Assembly: GCF_021742065.1 (NCBI RefSeq)
Contig: NZ_JAKKIE010000017.1
Coordinates: 7,348 to 71,347 of the forward strand
Reading direction: 5' to 3'
Length of the DNA stretch: 64,000 nt
Origin: Rhizorhapis sp. SPR117
Lineage (GTDB): Bacteria > Pseudomonadota > Alphaproteobacteria > Sphingomonadales > Sphingomonadaceae
Made by a program: the position numbers and the translations under genes. Positions 45,708-54,773 of this stretch are shown here, in pieces. Each line of letters opens with the position of its first letter. The first letter of the stretch is position 1. Under the pieces are notes generated by a model that worked only from the letters and a program-made list of their open reading frames with translations, was not told the DNA's origin and searched no databases.

Positions 45708-47233
45708 ACCTTTCTGCTGTCATGTCCAAACGAAGCTTCGTTCTTCAACCGGGCTGGCCAACGCATCTGGTTGGGCTGGCCTTGGTTGCTGCGATGTTCC
45801 TGCTCCTGTTCGCTGGCGATGTTGCCGATATAGTGAGCATCTGGTGGAACGTTTCCACCTTTGGACATTGTCTGCTGATCCCTCTCATCCTTTTCTGGTT
45901 GGTGGAACAGCGCTTGCACGAATTGCGGCAACTTACGCCGGTTGCCTGGTGGCCGGGGCTGATCTGGGCTGCGGCGGGAGCGTTTTGCTGGCTGCTCGGT
46001 GATGCCGCGAGTGTGGCGCTTGCACGGCATCTTGGTCTTGTCGTCATGCTGCAGGGCGCCGTCATCACCATGTTGGGGCCGCAGGTTTCACGCGGGCTTG
46101 CCTTTCCGATCTTTTATGCGCTGTTCCTTGTCCCATTCGGTGAAGAATTCGTGCCCGTTTTACAGACCATTACAGCACATCTTTCGATGTTGTTTTTGGA
46201 CTGGAGCGGGATTCCGGCACATCTGAGCGGCGTCTTCATTACAACGCCTTCGGGTTATTTCGAGGTAGCCGAAGCCTGTTCGGGCGCAAAGTTCCTCATT
46301 GCCATGGCGGCTTATGCGGCGCTTGTGTGCAATGTCTGCTTCAAAAGCTGGTCGCGCCGTATCGCCTTTATGTCGGCTGCGCTTGTTATCGCTGTCATCG
46401 CTAATGGTGTTCGGGCCTTTGGCACTATCTACATCGCTGACCGGATCAGCATCGATTTCGCCACGAGCTTCGACCATGTGATTTATGGCTGGATATTCTT
46501 TGCGATCATTCTTGCCCTGGTCATGACTATGGGCTGGCCGTTGTTCGACCGCAGGGCGCACGAGGCGTTTCTTGATCCCCACAAATTGCAGGGCAGGGTT
46601 CGGTACGCGGGGCGGATCGGCGTCATTGCACCGTCGTTGATGGCTGTTGCCGTAGCTGCGCCACTGTGGTCATTCGCTATGGTCGCTGCATCTGATCCCG
46701 TGCCAACGCGTATCTCGCTGCCGGAAATACAGGGATGGACGCGGGTCGACTATCGCCCTGCCTATCCCTGGAGACCCCGTTTTGCGGGTGCGGATCATGA
46801 AGTGATGGGCCGCTACCGCAATTCGCAGGGGCAGGAGGCTGATCTGGCCATCGCCGTCTATGCGCGGCAACAAGAGGGGCAGGAACTGGTTGGCTTTGGT
46901 CAGGGGGCGATTGATCCAGATAGCAAATGGGTATGGTCGGCGCCTGCCCTGGCACCGGCAGAGGCAAGTGGAGAGCATATCGTCGCTCCTGGTCCGGTGA
47001 ACCGCGACGTCGTCAGCTTTTACAGCATCGATGGCGTAGTCACCGGTAACGCCACGCGGGTCAAACTACAGACGCTGAAGGCTCGCCTGTTGGGCGGTGA
47101 TCAGCGCGCTGCAGCGGTTCTGATTTCCGCCGAAGATCGCGAGGGTTATCCAGCGCAGGCGGCGATCAGGGCCTTCTTGCGTGATATTGGCCCCATTGGA
47201 CCGATCGCCGACCGTAGTACCGGCAAGAACTGA
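45704..47233 (+). CDS. xrtA: Exosortase A fused to a C-terminal EpsI domain
   Basis: A 509-residue membrane protein. Residues 20-290 have about eight hydrophobic helices and the exosortase catalytic residues Cys192 (in EVAEACSGAKFL), Arg237 (in NGVRAFGTIY) and His258 (in SFDHVIYGW), as known for the family that cuts PEP-CTERM sorting signals. After a further helix (about 308-330) the soluble C-terminal region to 509 resembles EpsI (DUF3485), which in many species is a separate gene. The fusion is recurrent in proteobacterial XrtA proteins. It should process PEP-CTERM proteins while they cross the inner membrane. Confidence 0.93.
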   Translation: MNLSAVMSKRSFVLQPGWPTHLVGLALVAAMFLLLFAGDVADIVSIWWNVSTFGHCLLIPLILFWLVEQRLHELRQLTPVAWWPGLIWAAAGAFCWLLGDAASVALARHLGLVVMLQGAVITMLGPQVSRGLAFPIFYALFLVPFGEEFVPVLQTITAHLSMLFLDWSGIPAHLSGVFITTPSGYFEVAEACSGAKFLIAMAAYAALVCNVCFKSWSRRIAFMSAALVIAVIANGVRAFGTIYIADRISIDFATSFDHVIYGWIFFAIILALVMTMGWPLFDRRAHEAFLDPHKLQGRVRYAGRIGVIAPSLMAVAVAAPLWSFAMVAASDPVPTRISLPEIQGWTRVDYRPAYPWRPRFAGADHEVMGRYRNSQGQEADLAIAVYARQQEGQELVGFGQGAIDPDSKWVWSAPALAPAEASGEHIVAPGPVNRDVVSFYSIDGVVTGNATRVKLQTLKARLLGGDQRAAAVLISAEDREGYPAQAAIRAFLRDIGPIGPIADRSTGKN

Positions 47234-47302
47234 CGCAATTTTGCACATGACACAGGTGCAGCGCTTTCCCCCTGCCGCGATTACGCATAAGAGCTTCACT
47301 TC

Positions 47303-49201
47303 ATGTGCGGAATAGCGGGTATCTTTCATCTTGAGACGGCAAAACCGGTCGATCCCGCGCGGGTTCGCCTGATGACCGACACCATGGTGCATCGCGGGCC
47401 GGACGGGTCGGGCGTCTGGACGGCGCCGGGGATTGGCCTTGGCCATCGTCGCCTGTCCATCATCGACCTTGCAGGTGGGGCGCAGCCGATGTTGACCGAC
47501 GACGGCGCGCTGGTCGTGACTTTCAATGGTGAAATTTATAATTTCGCGACTGTCCGCAAGGAGTTGGAATCCAGGGGCCATGTCTTTCGGACCCATAGCG
47601 ATACCGAAGTCATTTTGCATGGCTGGCGACAATGGGGACCGGAATGCGTGCATCGCTTTGATGGCATGTTTGCCTTTGCCCTGTTCGATGCGCGCGCGCA
47701 GTCTTTGTGGCTGGTCCGGGATCGGCTGGGGGTCAAGCCGCTCCACTATGCGCAGCTTTCCGACGGCAGCCTGATTTTTGCATCCGAGCTCAAGGGATTG
47801 CTCGCGCACCCGCTTTTGCGTCGCCAACCCGACATTCATGCGGTCGAGGATTTTCTTGGCCTTGGCTATGTCCCTGATGATGCATGCCTTGTGCAGGGCG
47901 TTAAAAAGCTTGGAGCGGGGGAGGCGTTATTGCTCCGGCGCGGCAAGCCACTGCCGGCGCCTGATCGGTATTGGGATGTAAGCTTTGCCGATCGCAGCAG
48001 GGCGAAGCCCGCCGCTCTTGAGGAAGAGCTGATCGCATTGATGAAAGCGGCGGTTCGGTCACGCATGGTGGCCGATGTGCCGCTCGGCGCATTCTTGTCA
48101 GGCGGCGTTGACAGCAGCTCGGTCGTTGCCTTGATGGCCGAAACGAGCAGGCGGGCGGTCAAGACCTGCACCATTGGTTTCGATGTCGATGCGCTGGACG
48201 AAACCGCCCATGCCGAACAGGTAGCCAAGCGTTTCGTCACCGATCATCGCAGCCGTATGGTTTCGCCCGATGACTATGCGCTGATCGACACATTGGCCCA
48301 TCATTTCGATGAGCCTTTTGCCGATGCTTCAGCCTTACCCACCTATCGTGTCTGTGAACTGGCACGCGAAAGCGTGACTGTCGCGCTTTCGGGCGATGGT
48401 GCGGATGAAGCGTTTGCGGGTTACCGTCGCCATCGCTTTCATCATGCCGAGGAAAGACTACGCAGGTTCTTGCCGCAATCGGTGCGCGGACCGATTCTGG
48501 GCGGTCTGGGGCAGATCTATCCCAAGGCCGATTGGGCACCGCGCCCCCTGCGCGCCAAAGCGACTCTGCTCAGCCTCGCACAGAGCGGGGAGGAGGGGTA
48601 TGCCGCCGCTGTCGGCGTTACCGGCCAGTCGATGCGCGCGCGCTTGTTCAGCCCCGATGCGCGAACCGCATTGCAGGGGCACCGGGCAGAGGATCGCTAT
48701 GTCCATGCGATGCGTAATGCGCCTGCCCGCGAAGCGCTCGATCGGGCACAATATGCCGATATGAAGATATGGCTTCCTGGTGACATCCTGACAAAGACTG
48801 ACCGGATGAGCATGGCGGTCAGTCTGGAGGCACGCGAACCCTTGCTTGATCACCGGCTGATCGAATTTGCCGCGCGCCTGCCGGTTTCCATGCGTTTGCG
48901 TGGCGGACAGGGCAAATATCTGTTAAAAAAGGCAATGGAAGCCTATCTGCCGACGGACATTCTGTATCGGCCAAAAATGGGCTTTGTCACGCCTATCAGC
49001 CATTGGTTCAGGGGACCGCTTGCCCCGGAGGCAGCAGCTATTGCGGGTGCTTCTGCACTGGCACGGACCGGTTGGTTTGATGGAAAAGTCATTGCCAGGG
49101 CAGCCGCCGATCACAAAAGCGGGCTTGCCGATCATGGGCGGCTGTTATGGCAACTTATGACATTGGATCGCGCCTTGGGGCGATTGTTCGGACTTGGTTA
49201 G
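47303..49201 (+). CDS. XrtA/PEP-CTERM system amidotransferase (asparagine synthase-like)
   Basis: A 632-residue class II glutamine amidotransferase: the catalytic Cys2 is in MCGIAGIFHLE, glutaminase residues in VTFNGEIYNF, and the synthetase domain has the P-loop GAFLSGGVDSSSVVALM. Members in exosortase loci (TIGR03108) are thought to amidate uronic acids or peptide groups in the polysaccharide rather than make asparagine. It ends the same-strand block; its stop overlaps that of the convergent regulator. Confidence 0.9.
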   Translation: MCGIAGIFHLETAKPVDPARVRLMTDTMVHRGPDGSGVWTAPGIGLGHRRLSIIDLAGGAQPMLTDDGALVVTFNGEIYNFATVRKELESRGHVFRTHSDTEVILHGWRQWGPECVHRFDGMFAFALFDARAQSLWLVRDRLGVKPLHYAQLSDGSLIFASELKGLLAHPLLRRQPDIHAVEDFLGLGYVPDDACLVQGVKKLGAGEALLLRRGKPLPAPDRYWDVSFADRSRAKPAALEEELIALMKAAVRSRMVADVPLGAFLSGGVDSSSVVALMAETSRRAVKTCTIGFDVDALDETAHAEQVAKRFVTDHRSRMVSPDDYALIDTLAHHFDEPFADASALPTYRVCELARESVTVALSGDGADEAFAGYRRHRFHHAEERLRRFLPQSVRGPILGGLGQIYPKADWAPRPLRAKATLLSLAQSGEEGYAAAVGVTGQSMRARLFSPDARTALQGHRAEDRYVHAMRNAPAREALDRAQYADMKIWLPGDILTKTDRMSMAVSLEAREPLLDHRLIEFAARLPVSMRLRGGQGKYLLKKAMEAYLPTDILYRPKMGFVTPISHWFRGPLAPEAAAIAGASALARTGWFDGKVIARAAADHKSGLADHGRLLWQLMTLDRALGRLFGLG

Positions 49202-50631
49202 GCAGCGCTGCTGTCGATCCCAAGTTCCGCCAGCTTGCGATAGAGTGTCGAACGACCGATGCCCAGACGGCGGGCGACTTCGGTCATGCGACCGCGATAA
49301 TGACCGATGGCGAGGCGGACGACATCGGCTTCAATATCTGCCAGGGCCCGGATATTGCCATCTGCTTCATACAGGGTGATGCCGATACCCTGATCCGAAT
49401 AGGATGCATTGGGCGTCGAGCCTTTGTGCATTGCTTCAATCTGGGCGGCTATTTGTGGGAAATCAGCAGGTGTCAGAGCATCGCCATCGCACAGCACGGC
49501 GGCGCGAAAGAGGGCATTTTGCAACTGGCGGACATTGCCCGGCCACCGATGGGTCATCAACAGGTTGAGAGCTTCCGCCGTGATGCCCAGACTGTGCAGG
49601 CCCGGCTGAGTTGCGATGCGGGCAAGCAAATGACGGCACAAGGCGGGAATATCGCCAGTACGCTCACGTAATGGAGGAATGGTGAGTTGAACGACGTTCA
49701 GGCGGTAATACAGGTCCTCGCGGAAGCGGCCAGCCTCTACCTCGTCCTGCAATTTGCGATTCGTGGCGGCGATCACGCGAACGTCGACATGTTTGGGCAT
49801 GCGCGCGCCGATAGGCTGGGCTTCGCCGTTTTCCAGGACACGTAATAGTTTTACCTGTGCGTCCATTGGGAGTTCACCGATTTCGTCCAGGAATATTGTG
49901 CCGCCATCGGCATCGATGAAGCGTCCAACCTGGCGTTCGAATGCCCCGGTAAAAGCGCCGCGTTCATGACCAAACAGTTCCGATTCAACCAGATTAACCG
50001 GGATCGCGCCGCAATTCACCGCTACCATAGGATGTTTGAAGCGAGGAGAGGCGGCGTGAATGGCCTGCGCAATCACTTCCTTCCCGACACCGCTTTCGCC
50101 TTCAATCAGGACCGGTATCCGCGCACGGGCCGCCTTGGCCGCAATGGCAAGTGCGGTACGAAACTGTGGCGCGGAACCAATAATTTCCTCAAAAGCCAAT
50201 GGCGTGGACATTTTTTCCGTCAACGGTCGTAACTCGCCCACGTCAGGCGCCGCGGAAATGGAGGCGTGCAACGCGGAGAGAAGGCGGTCGGGTGCAATCG
50301 GTTTCGATAGAAAATCCGTCGCGCCCGCACGCATGGCTTCAACCGCAACAGCAACGCTGTTATGCGCAGTCAGGATCAGGATCGGCAAAGCAGGGCGGCG
50401 TTCCTTGATATCCGAAATCAACTTGCCAGCGTCGAAGTCCGGAATCCAGTGGTCCAGCAATATCGCATCAAGCCGCATACCGTCCTGCGTTCCGAGCATC
50501 GCTATGGCGGTTTCACCGTCATTGGCGAACACAGTCCGCCAGCCGGCACGCGTCGCCAACGCCGCAACCAGCCTGCGTTGAGCAGGTTCATCGTCGATCA
50601 GCATTAATAAGGGCATACCGTTATGCGCCAT
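49198..50631 (-). CDS. Sigma-54-dependent response regulator (NtrC type)
   Basis: A 477-residue activator. Receiver: acidic pair D13-D14 (LIDDE), phospho-Asp60 (AILLDHWIPDF), T88, K110. AAA+ domain: Walker A GESGVGKE (178-185), sigma-54 contact loop GAFTGA (225-230), Walker B TIFLDEIGELP. C-terminal Fis-type helix-turn-helix (TEVARRLGIGRSTLYRKLA). It activates sigma-54 promoters, probably those of the adjacent exopolysaccharide/exosortase genes by analogy with PrsR, but no matching sensor kinase gene is in the window. Ends head-on with the amidotransferase gene (three-base overlap). Confidence 0.9.
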   Translation of the reverse strand: MAHNGMPLLMLIDDEPAQRRLVAALATRAGWRTVFANDGETAIAMLGTQDGMRLDAILLDHWIPDFDAGKLISDIKERRPALPILILTAHNSVAVAVEAMRAGATDFLSKPIAPDRLLSALHASISAAPDVGELRPLTEKMSTPLAFEEIIGSAPQFRTALAIAAKAARARIPVLIEGESGVGKEVIAQAIHAASPRFKHPMVAVNCGAIPVNLVESELFGHERGAFTGAFERQVGRFIDADGGTIFLDEIGELPMDAQVKLLRVLENGEAQPIGARMPKHVDVRVIAATNRKLQDEVEAGRFREDLYYRLNVVQLTIPPLRERTGDIPALCRHLLARIATQPGLHSLGITAEALNLLMTHRWPGNVRQLQNALFRAAVLCDGDALTPADFPQIAAQIEAMHKGSTPNASYSDQGIGITLYEADGNIRALADIEADVVRLAIGHYRGRMTEVARRLGIGRSTLYRKLAELGIDSSAA

Positions 50632-50785
50632 GGAAACCCTCTCAATTCTTCAAGGGTCAGGGCATAGCGAAAGCGGGTAAAGACCCGATTAATCTAATCA
50701 CGATTATTTGTCGTGTACAGGCTTGAGAGACGCGGCGCATACGACTAAACAGACCGCCAAACCGGGATTCGAAAGGGGTATGTAA

Positions 50786-50908
50786 ATGACGTCTAATGGC
50801 GATCTGAAAAGCGAAATGAAGACTTATGAAAGCTTCCTTTCTGTCCTCAAATGGGGGACGATCATCAGCTTCGGTATTGCCGCGCTTGTCGTCTTCCTGA
50901 TCGCCTGA
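50786..50908 (+). CDS. aa3-type cytochrome c oxidase subunit IV
   Basis: A 40-residue protein with a polar N-terminus (MTSNGDLKSEMKTYESF) and one transmembrane helix (WGTIISFGIAALVVFLIA), the form of bacterial aa3 oxidase subunit IV. It is a small accessory subunit whose absence is tolerated in other species. It lies 13 bases before pntAA. The other oxidase genes are not here. Confidence 0.8.
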   Translation: MTSNGDLKSEMKTYESFLSVLKWGTIISFGIAALVVFLIA

Positions 50909-50921
50909 GGGCGCAGAATCC

Positions 50922-52049
50922 ATGAAAATTGCTGTTTTGAGAGAGCAGGCCGCGGGTGAGCGGCGGGTTGCCGCAACGCCGGAGACGGTGAAGAAGTTCA
51001 TAGGCCTTGGTGCGAACCTGGCGGTTGAGCAGGGTGCTGGCGAATCGGCGTCGATTGCAGATACCGATTATGCTGGCGCGGGTGCAGCCGTTGGTGATCG
51101 TGCGTCAGTGCTGAAGGATGCTGACATCATTTTGGGCGTGCAGGGGCCGGCGGTCGAAAGCCTGTCGGGTTTCAAATCAGGCGCCCTGCTGGTTGCAGGT
51201 CTTAATCCCTTTGGGGAGCGGGCACAGGTAGACAGCTATGCTGCTGTCGGGCTTGAGGCGCTGGCGATGGAGTTCATGCCGCGTATTACCCGTGCGCAGT
51301 CGATGGATATATTATCCTCGCAGTCGAACCTCTCGGGTTACAAGGCGGTGCTGGATGCAGCGGCGGAATATGGTCGTGCTTTTCCGATGATGATGACGGC
51401 GGCGGGCACGGTTTCGGCCGCGCGCGCCTTCATTATGGGCGTGGGTGTTGCGGGTTTGCAGGCGATTGCCACGGCGCGCCGCCTGGGCGCTCAGGTGTCG
51501 GCAACGGACGTTCGTTCGGCGACGAAGGAACAGATCATGTCGCTCGGCGCCAAGCCGATCTTCGTGGAAAATGTTGCAGGTATCGAAGGGGAAGGCTCTG
51601 GCGGATATGCGTCGGAGATGTCGGAAGAATATCAAAAGGCGCAGGCCGAATTGGTGTCCAGCCACATTGCCAAGCAGGATATCGTCATCACTACCGCGCT
51701 GATCCCTGGACGACCCGCGCCACGCCTTATCAGTGACGCACAGATTGCAACGATGCGGCCGGGCAGCGTGATCGTCGATTTGGCGGTTGAGCAGGGCGGC
51801 AACGTCGAGGGCGCTGTCGCCGGCGAGGTTGTGGTCAGGCATGGCGTCAAGATTGTCGGCCACAGGAACGTGCCAAGCCGTCTGGCCGCTGACACGTCGG
51901 CGCTTTATTCGCGCAACCTGTTCAATTTTCTTTCGGCCTTCTGGGACGGAGAGAAGAAAGCGCCGGTTCTGCCCGATGATGACGAGATCGTGCAGGGCAT
52001 CCGTTTGACGCAGGGTGGCAAGGTCGTGAACGCGCGGTTGCTCGGCTAA
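50922..52049 (+). CDS. pntAA: NAD(P) transhydrogenase subunit alpha 1 (Re/Si-specific)
   Basis: A 375-residue soluble NAD(H)-binding subunit: MKIAVLREQAAGERRVAATP, the Rossmann region VGVAGLQAIATARRLGAQVSATDVR (family core, shown in part), and the mobile loop ITTALIPGRPAPRLIS. With pntAB and pntB it couples proton entry to NADPH formation. The split of the alpha subunit into two genes is typical of alphaproteobacteria. pntAB follows after 108 bases. Confidence 0.95.
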   Translation: MKIAVLREQAAGERRVAATPETVKKFIGLGANLAVEQGAGESASIADTDYAGAGAAVGDRASVLKDADIILGVQGPAVESLSGFKSGALLVAGLNPFGERAQVDSYAAVGLEALAMEFMPRITRAQSMDILSSQSNLSGYKAVLDAAAEYGRAFPMMMTAAGTVSAARAFIMGVGVAGLQAIATARRLGAQVSATDVRSATKEQIMSLGAKPIFVENVAGIEGEGSGGYASEMSEEYQKAQAELVSSHIAKQDIVITTALIPGRPAPRLISDAQIATMRPGSVIVDLAVEQGGNVEGAVAGEVVVRHGVKIVGHRNVPSRLAADTSALYSRNLFNFLSAFWDGEKKAPVLPDDDEIVQGIRLTQGGKVVNARLLG

Positions 52050-52157
52050 ATATATTTTCATGCGCGCCCCGGCGAAGGCAGGGGCCAGGATCGATAGGTC
52101 CGCGCATATGGCTCGTATTTCGGTCTTCTCCGGGGTGCGGGAAAGAGGGGTAAGACT

Positions 52158-52439
52158 ATGGACTTCATTTCCATCCTGTCGGTTTTCGTGCTGGCGTGTT
52201 TCGTCGGCTACTATGTGGTCTGGTCGGTGACGCCGGCGTTGCACACGCCACTGATGGCGGTCACCAACGCGATTTCGTCGGTCATTATCGTCGGCGCGCT
52301 CATCGCGAGCGCTGAAGCCAGCAGTGAGACTGCCAAATGGCTGGGTCTGATCGCGGTCGCCATGGCCAGCGTCAACATCTTCGGCGGTTTTGCTGTTACC
52401 GAACGCATGCTCGCCATGTACAAGAAGAAGGAGCGCTGA
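52158..52439 (+). CDS. pntAB: NAD(P) transhydrogenase subunit alpha 2 (membrane)
   Basis: A 93-residue membrane protein with three hydrophobic helices (VFVLACFVGYYVVWSV; TNAISSVIIVGALIASA; LIAVAMASVNIFGGFAV) and the conserved TPALHTPLMAVTNAISS. It forms part of the proton channel with PntB. The 108-base gap to pntAA contains a degenerate palindromic repeat. Confidence 0.94.
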   Translation: MDFISILSVFVLACFVGYYVVWSVTPALHTPLMAVTNAISSVIIVGALIASAEASSETAKWLGLIAVAMASVNIFGGFAVTERMLAMYKKKER

Positions 52440-52440
52440 C

Positions 52441-53853
52441 ATGCACGAAGTTGCAGGGGTTCCTTCCTGGGTTGCGCTCGCATACCTGATTGCAGGCGTT
52501 TGTTTCATTCTGGCGCTGCGGGGGCTGTCCAGTCCTTCTTCAAGCCGTCGGGGCAACCGCCTTGGTATGGCGGGTATGGCGATTGCGGTTGGCACCACAC
52601 TCGTCACGCATGAAATCGCCAGCCTGACCGAAATCCTGGCGGCGATTGCCATTGGCGGCATCATCGGCTTCATCATTGCGCGCAAGATCGCCATGACTGC
52701 GATGCCGCAGCTGGTCGCGGCGTTCCATAGCCTCGTCGGCATGGCTGCCGTGCTGGTCGCGGCAGGCGCGTATATGAGCCCGCAGGCCTTTGGCATCGCC
52801 GGACCCGATGGGATCATCCATCTGGTCAGCCGGGTTGAAATGGGTCTGGGCGCAGCCATCGGCGCCATCACTTTTTCAGGATCGATCATCGCCTTCCTGA
52901 AACTGAACGGCAATATGTCGGGCGCGCCGATCATGCTGCCCGCGCGGCATGTCATCAATCTGGGAACGCTGGCGGGCATCATTGGCTTGATCGCCTATTT
53001 CCTGACCGATCAAAGCCCTTGGGTGTTCTGGACCGTGACGGCGCTCTCCTTCATCATCGGTTTCCTGTTGATCATTCCGATCGGCGGGGCGGATATGCCG
53101 GTCGTCGTATCGATGCTGAACAGCTATTCGGGTTGGGCCGCCGCAGCGATGGGCTTTACGCTGGGCAATAGCGCGATGATCATCACGGGCGCGTTGGTGG
53201 GTTCGTCGGGTGCGATCCTGTCGTACATCATGTGCAAAGCGATGAACCGCAGCTTCATCAGCGTGATCGCGGGTGGCTTTGGTTCAGATAGCGGCGGCGG
53301 CGGGGCTGCTGCCGCGACCGATCGCCCATGGAAACGCGGTTCGGCCGAAGATGCCGCTTTTCTGATGAATCAGGCGGAACAGGTCATCATCGTGCCCGGT
53401 TACGGAATGGCAGTGGCGCAGGCGCAGCATGCCCTGCGTGAAATGGGTGACATTCTGAAGGATGCGGGCGTCAGGGTGAAATATGCGATCCACCCGGTTG
53501 CGGGCCGCATGCCGGGGCATATGAACGTGCTGCTGGCCGAAGCCAGCGTGCCCTATGATGAAGTATTCGAACTGGAGGACATCAACTCCGAATTCTCCCA
53601 GACTGATGTGGCTTTCGTCATCGGCGCCAACGATGTCACCAATCCGGCGGCCAAGACCGACAAGAGTTCTCCTATCTACGGCATGCCGATTCTCGATGTG
53701 TCGAAGGCAAAAACCGTGCTCTTCGTGAAACGCTCCATGGGGGGTGTGGGTTATGCAGGTGTGGATAACGATGTTTTCTACATGGATAACACCATGATGC
53801 TTCTTGCAGATGCGAAGAAGATGGTAGAGGAGATCGTCAAGCACCTCGACTGA
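52441..53853 (+). CDS. pntB: NAD(P) transhydrogenase subunit beta
   Basis: A 470-residue protein: eight or nine membrane helices (1-270), then a soluble NADP-binding domain with IVPGYGMAVAQAQHALREM and GANDVTNPAAKTDKSSPIYG. It carries the proton path and binds NADP(H). Start at ATG 52441, one base after the pntAB stop; a longer frame overlapping pntAB is not supported. The racemase gene follows after 13 bases. Confidence 0.96.
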   Translation: MHEVAGVPSWVALAYLIAGVCFILALRGLSSPSSSRRGNRLGMAGMAIAVGTTLVTHEIASLTEILAAIAIGGIIGFIIARKIAMTAMPQLVAAFHSLVGMAAVLVAAGAYMSPQAFGIAGPDGIIHLVSRVEMGLGAAIGAITFSGSIIAFLKLNGNMSGAPIMLPARHVINLGTLAGIIGLIAYFLTDQSPWVFWTVTALSFIIGFLLIIPIGGADMPVVVSMLNSYSGWAAAAMGFTLGNSAMIITGALVGSSGAILSYIMCKAMNRSFISVIAGGFGSDSGGGGAAAATDRPWKRGSAEDAAFLMNQAEQVIIVPGYGMAVAQAQHALREMGDILKDAGVRVKYAIHPVAGRMPGHMNVLLAEASVPYDEVFELEDINSEFSQTDVAFVIGANDVTNPAAKTDKSSPIYGMPILDVSKAKTVLFVKRSMGGVGYAGVDNDVFYMDNTMMLLADAKKMVEEIVKHLD

Positions 53854-53866
53854 TACAGGGATATCA

Positions 53867-54559
53867 ATGCGGAAAATCGGCCTCATCGGAGGTATGAGCT
53901 GGACGTCCACCGTCCGCTATTACCAGATCATCAACGGGGCCATCGCGCATCGGCTAGGGGGGCTGCACAGCGCGCCGATGCTGATCGAAAGTCTCGATTT
54001 TTCTGAGGTGGCACGTGCGCAAACCGATGAGGAATGGGAACGTACCGCCGCCATCCTGATTGATGCGGCGCTTCGGTTGGAGCAAGCCGGCGCGACCGCC
54101 ATCGTCATCTGCGCCAACAGTATGCACAAGGTCTATGACAAGGTCGTAGCGGCGGTGTCGGTGCCGGTCCTTCATATCGCCGATGCCGTTGGCGAAAAGA
54201 TGAAGGCGGATGGCGTGAAAAGCGCCGCGCTGATCGGTACACGCAATGTGATGACCGAACGCTTCTATCGCCAACGCCTGGTGTCGCACGGAATTTCATT
54301 GACGCCTCCCGATCTTGACCGGGCGAATGAGATCGACCGCATCATCTATGAAGAACTGGCCCATGGCAAAGCCACACGTAATTCCGAACGAACATTGAAG
54401 ACTATCCTTACCAATATTTCCAAGGCGCATGTTCCTGCGGTCGTGCTGGCTTGCACGGAATTGGAAATGATTGTCGATGTCCGCGCCAATGTACTGCCCA
54501 TTTACGACGGAACCACGCTGCATGCGATGGCGGCGGTCAGGCATATCCTGAACGAATGA
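53867..54559 (+). CDS. Aspartate/glutamate racemase family protein
   Basis: A 230-residue member of the PLP-independent racemase family: MRKIGLIGGMSWTSTVRYYQ at the N-terminus, the two catalytic Cys in IVICANSMHKVYD and VVLACTELEMI. It could racemise aspartate or another amino acid; substrate not determinable. It starts 13 bases after pntB and may be expressed with the transhydrogenase. Confidence 0.88.
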   Translation: MRKIGLIGGMSWTSTVRYYQIINGAIAHRLGGLHSAPMLIESLDFSEVARAQTDEEWERTAAILIDAALRLEQAGATAIVICANSMHKVYDKVVAAVSVPVLHIADAVGEKMKADGVKSAALIGTRNVMTERFYRQRLVSHGISLTPPDLDRANEIDRIIYEELAHGKATRNSERTLKTILTNISKAHVPAVVLACTELEMIVDVRANVLPIYDGTTLHAMAAVRHILNE

Positions 54560-54773
54560 CGGCAAGCTATGGGGCAGGGGCTTGGTGTGAGTGAATGGAC
54601 CATCGGCAGCGATTGGATGATCTACTGATTGGCGTCCCGAATGCGATTACGGTTAGCAGCTATCCTTAATAAATGCCTAAACTACTTGCGTTGCAGCCAG
54701 TTAGAGGCGAGAATGTCAGCGAAAGGCGCTTTCTCCATCGGGATGCGATGGCGCACGGCAAAGGGGCTGGGGT

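Noticed and set aside
50674..50715. Small inverted repeats CGGGT/ACCCG and CACGA/TCGTG upstream of the sigma-54 regulator
   Set aside because: Five-base arms are expected by chance in a sequence of this size; no factor can be assigned.
52064..52135. A third palindromic repeat doublet in the pntAA-pntAB gap
   Set aside because: The CCCC-GGCGAAGGC-GGGG core resembles the other repeats but the arms do not pair cleanly, so it is at most a decayed copy.
51312..52982. A 556-codon open frame on the minus strand opposite pntAA/pntAB/pntB
   Set aside because: It covers three well-identified genes on the other strand, has low-complexity Arg/Ala composition and no family motif; high G+C makes such antisense frames common.
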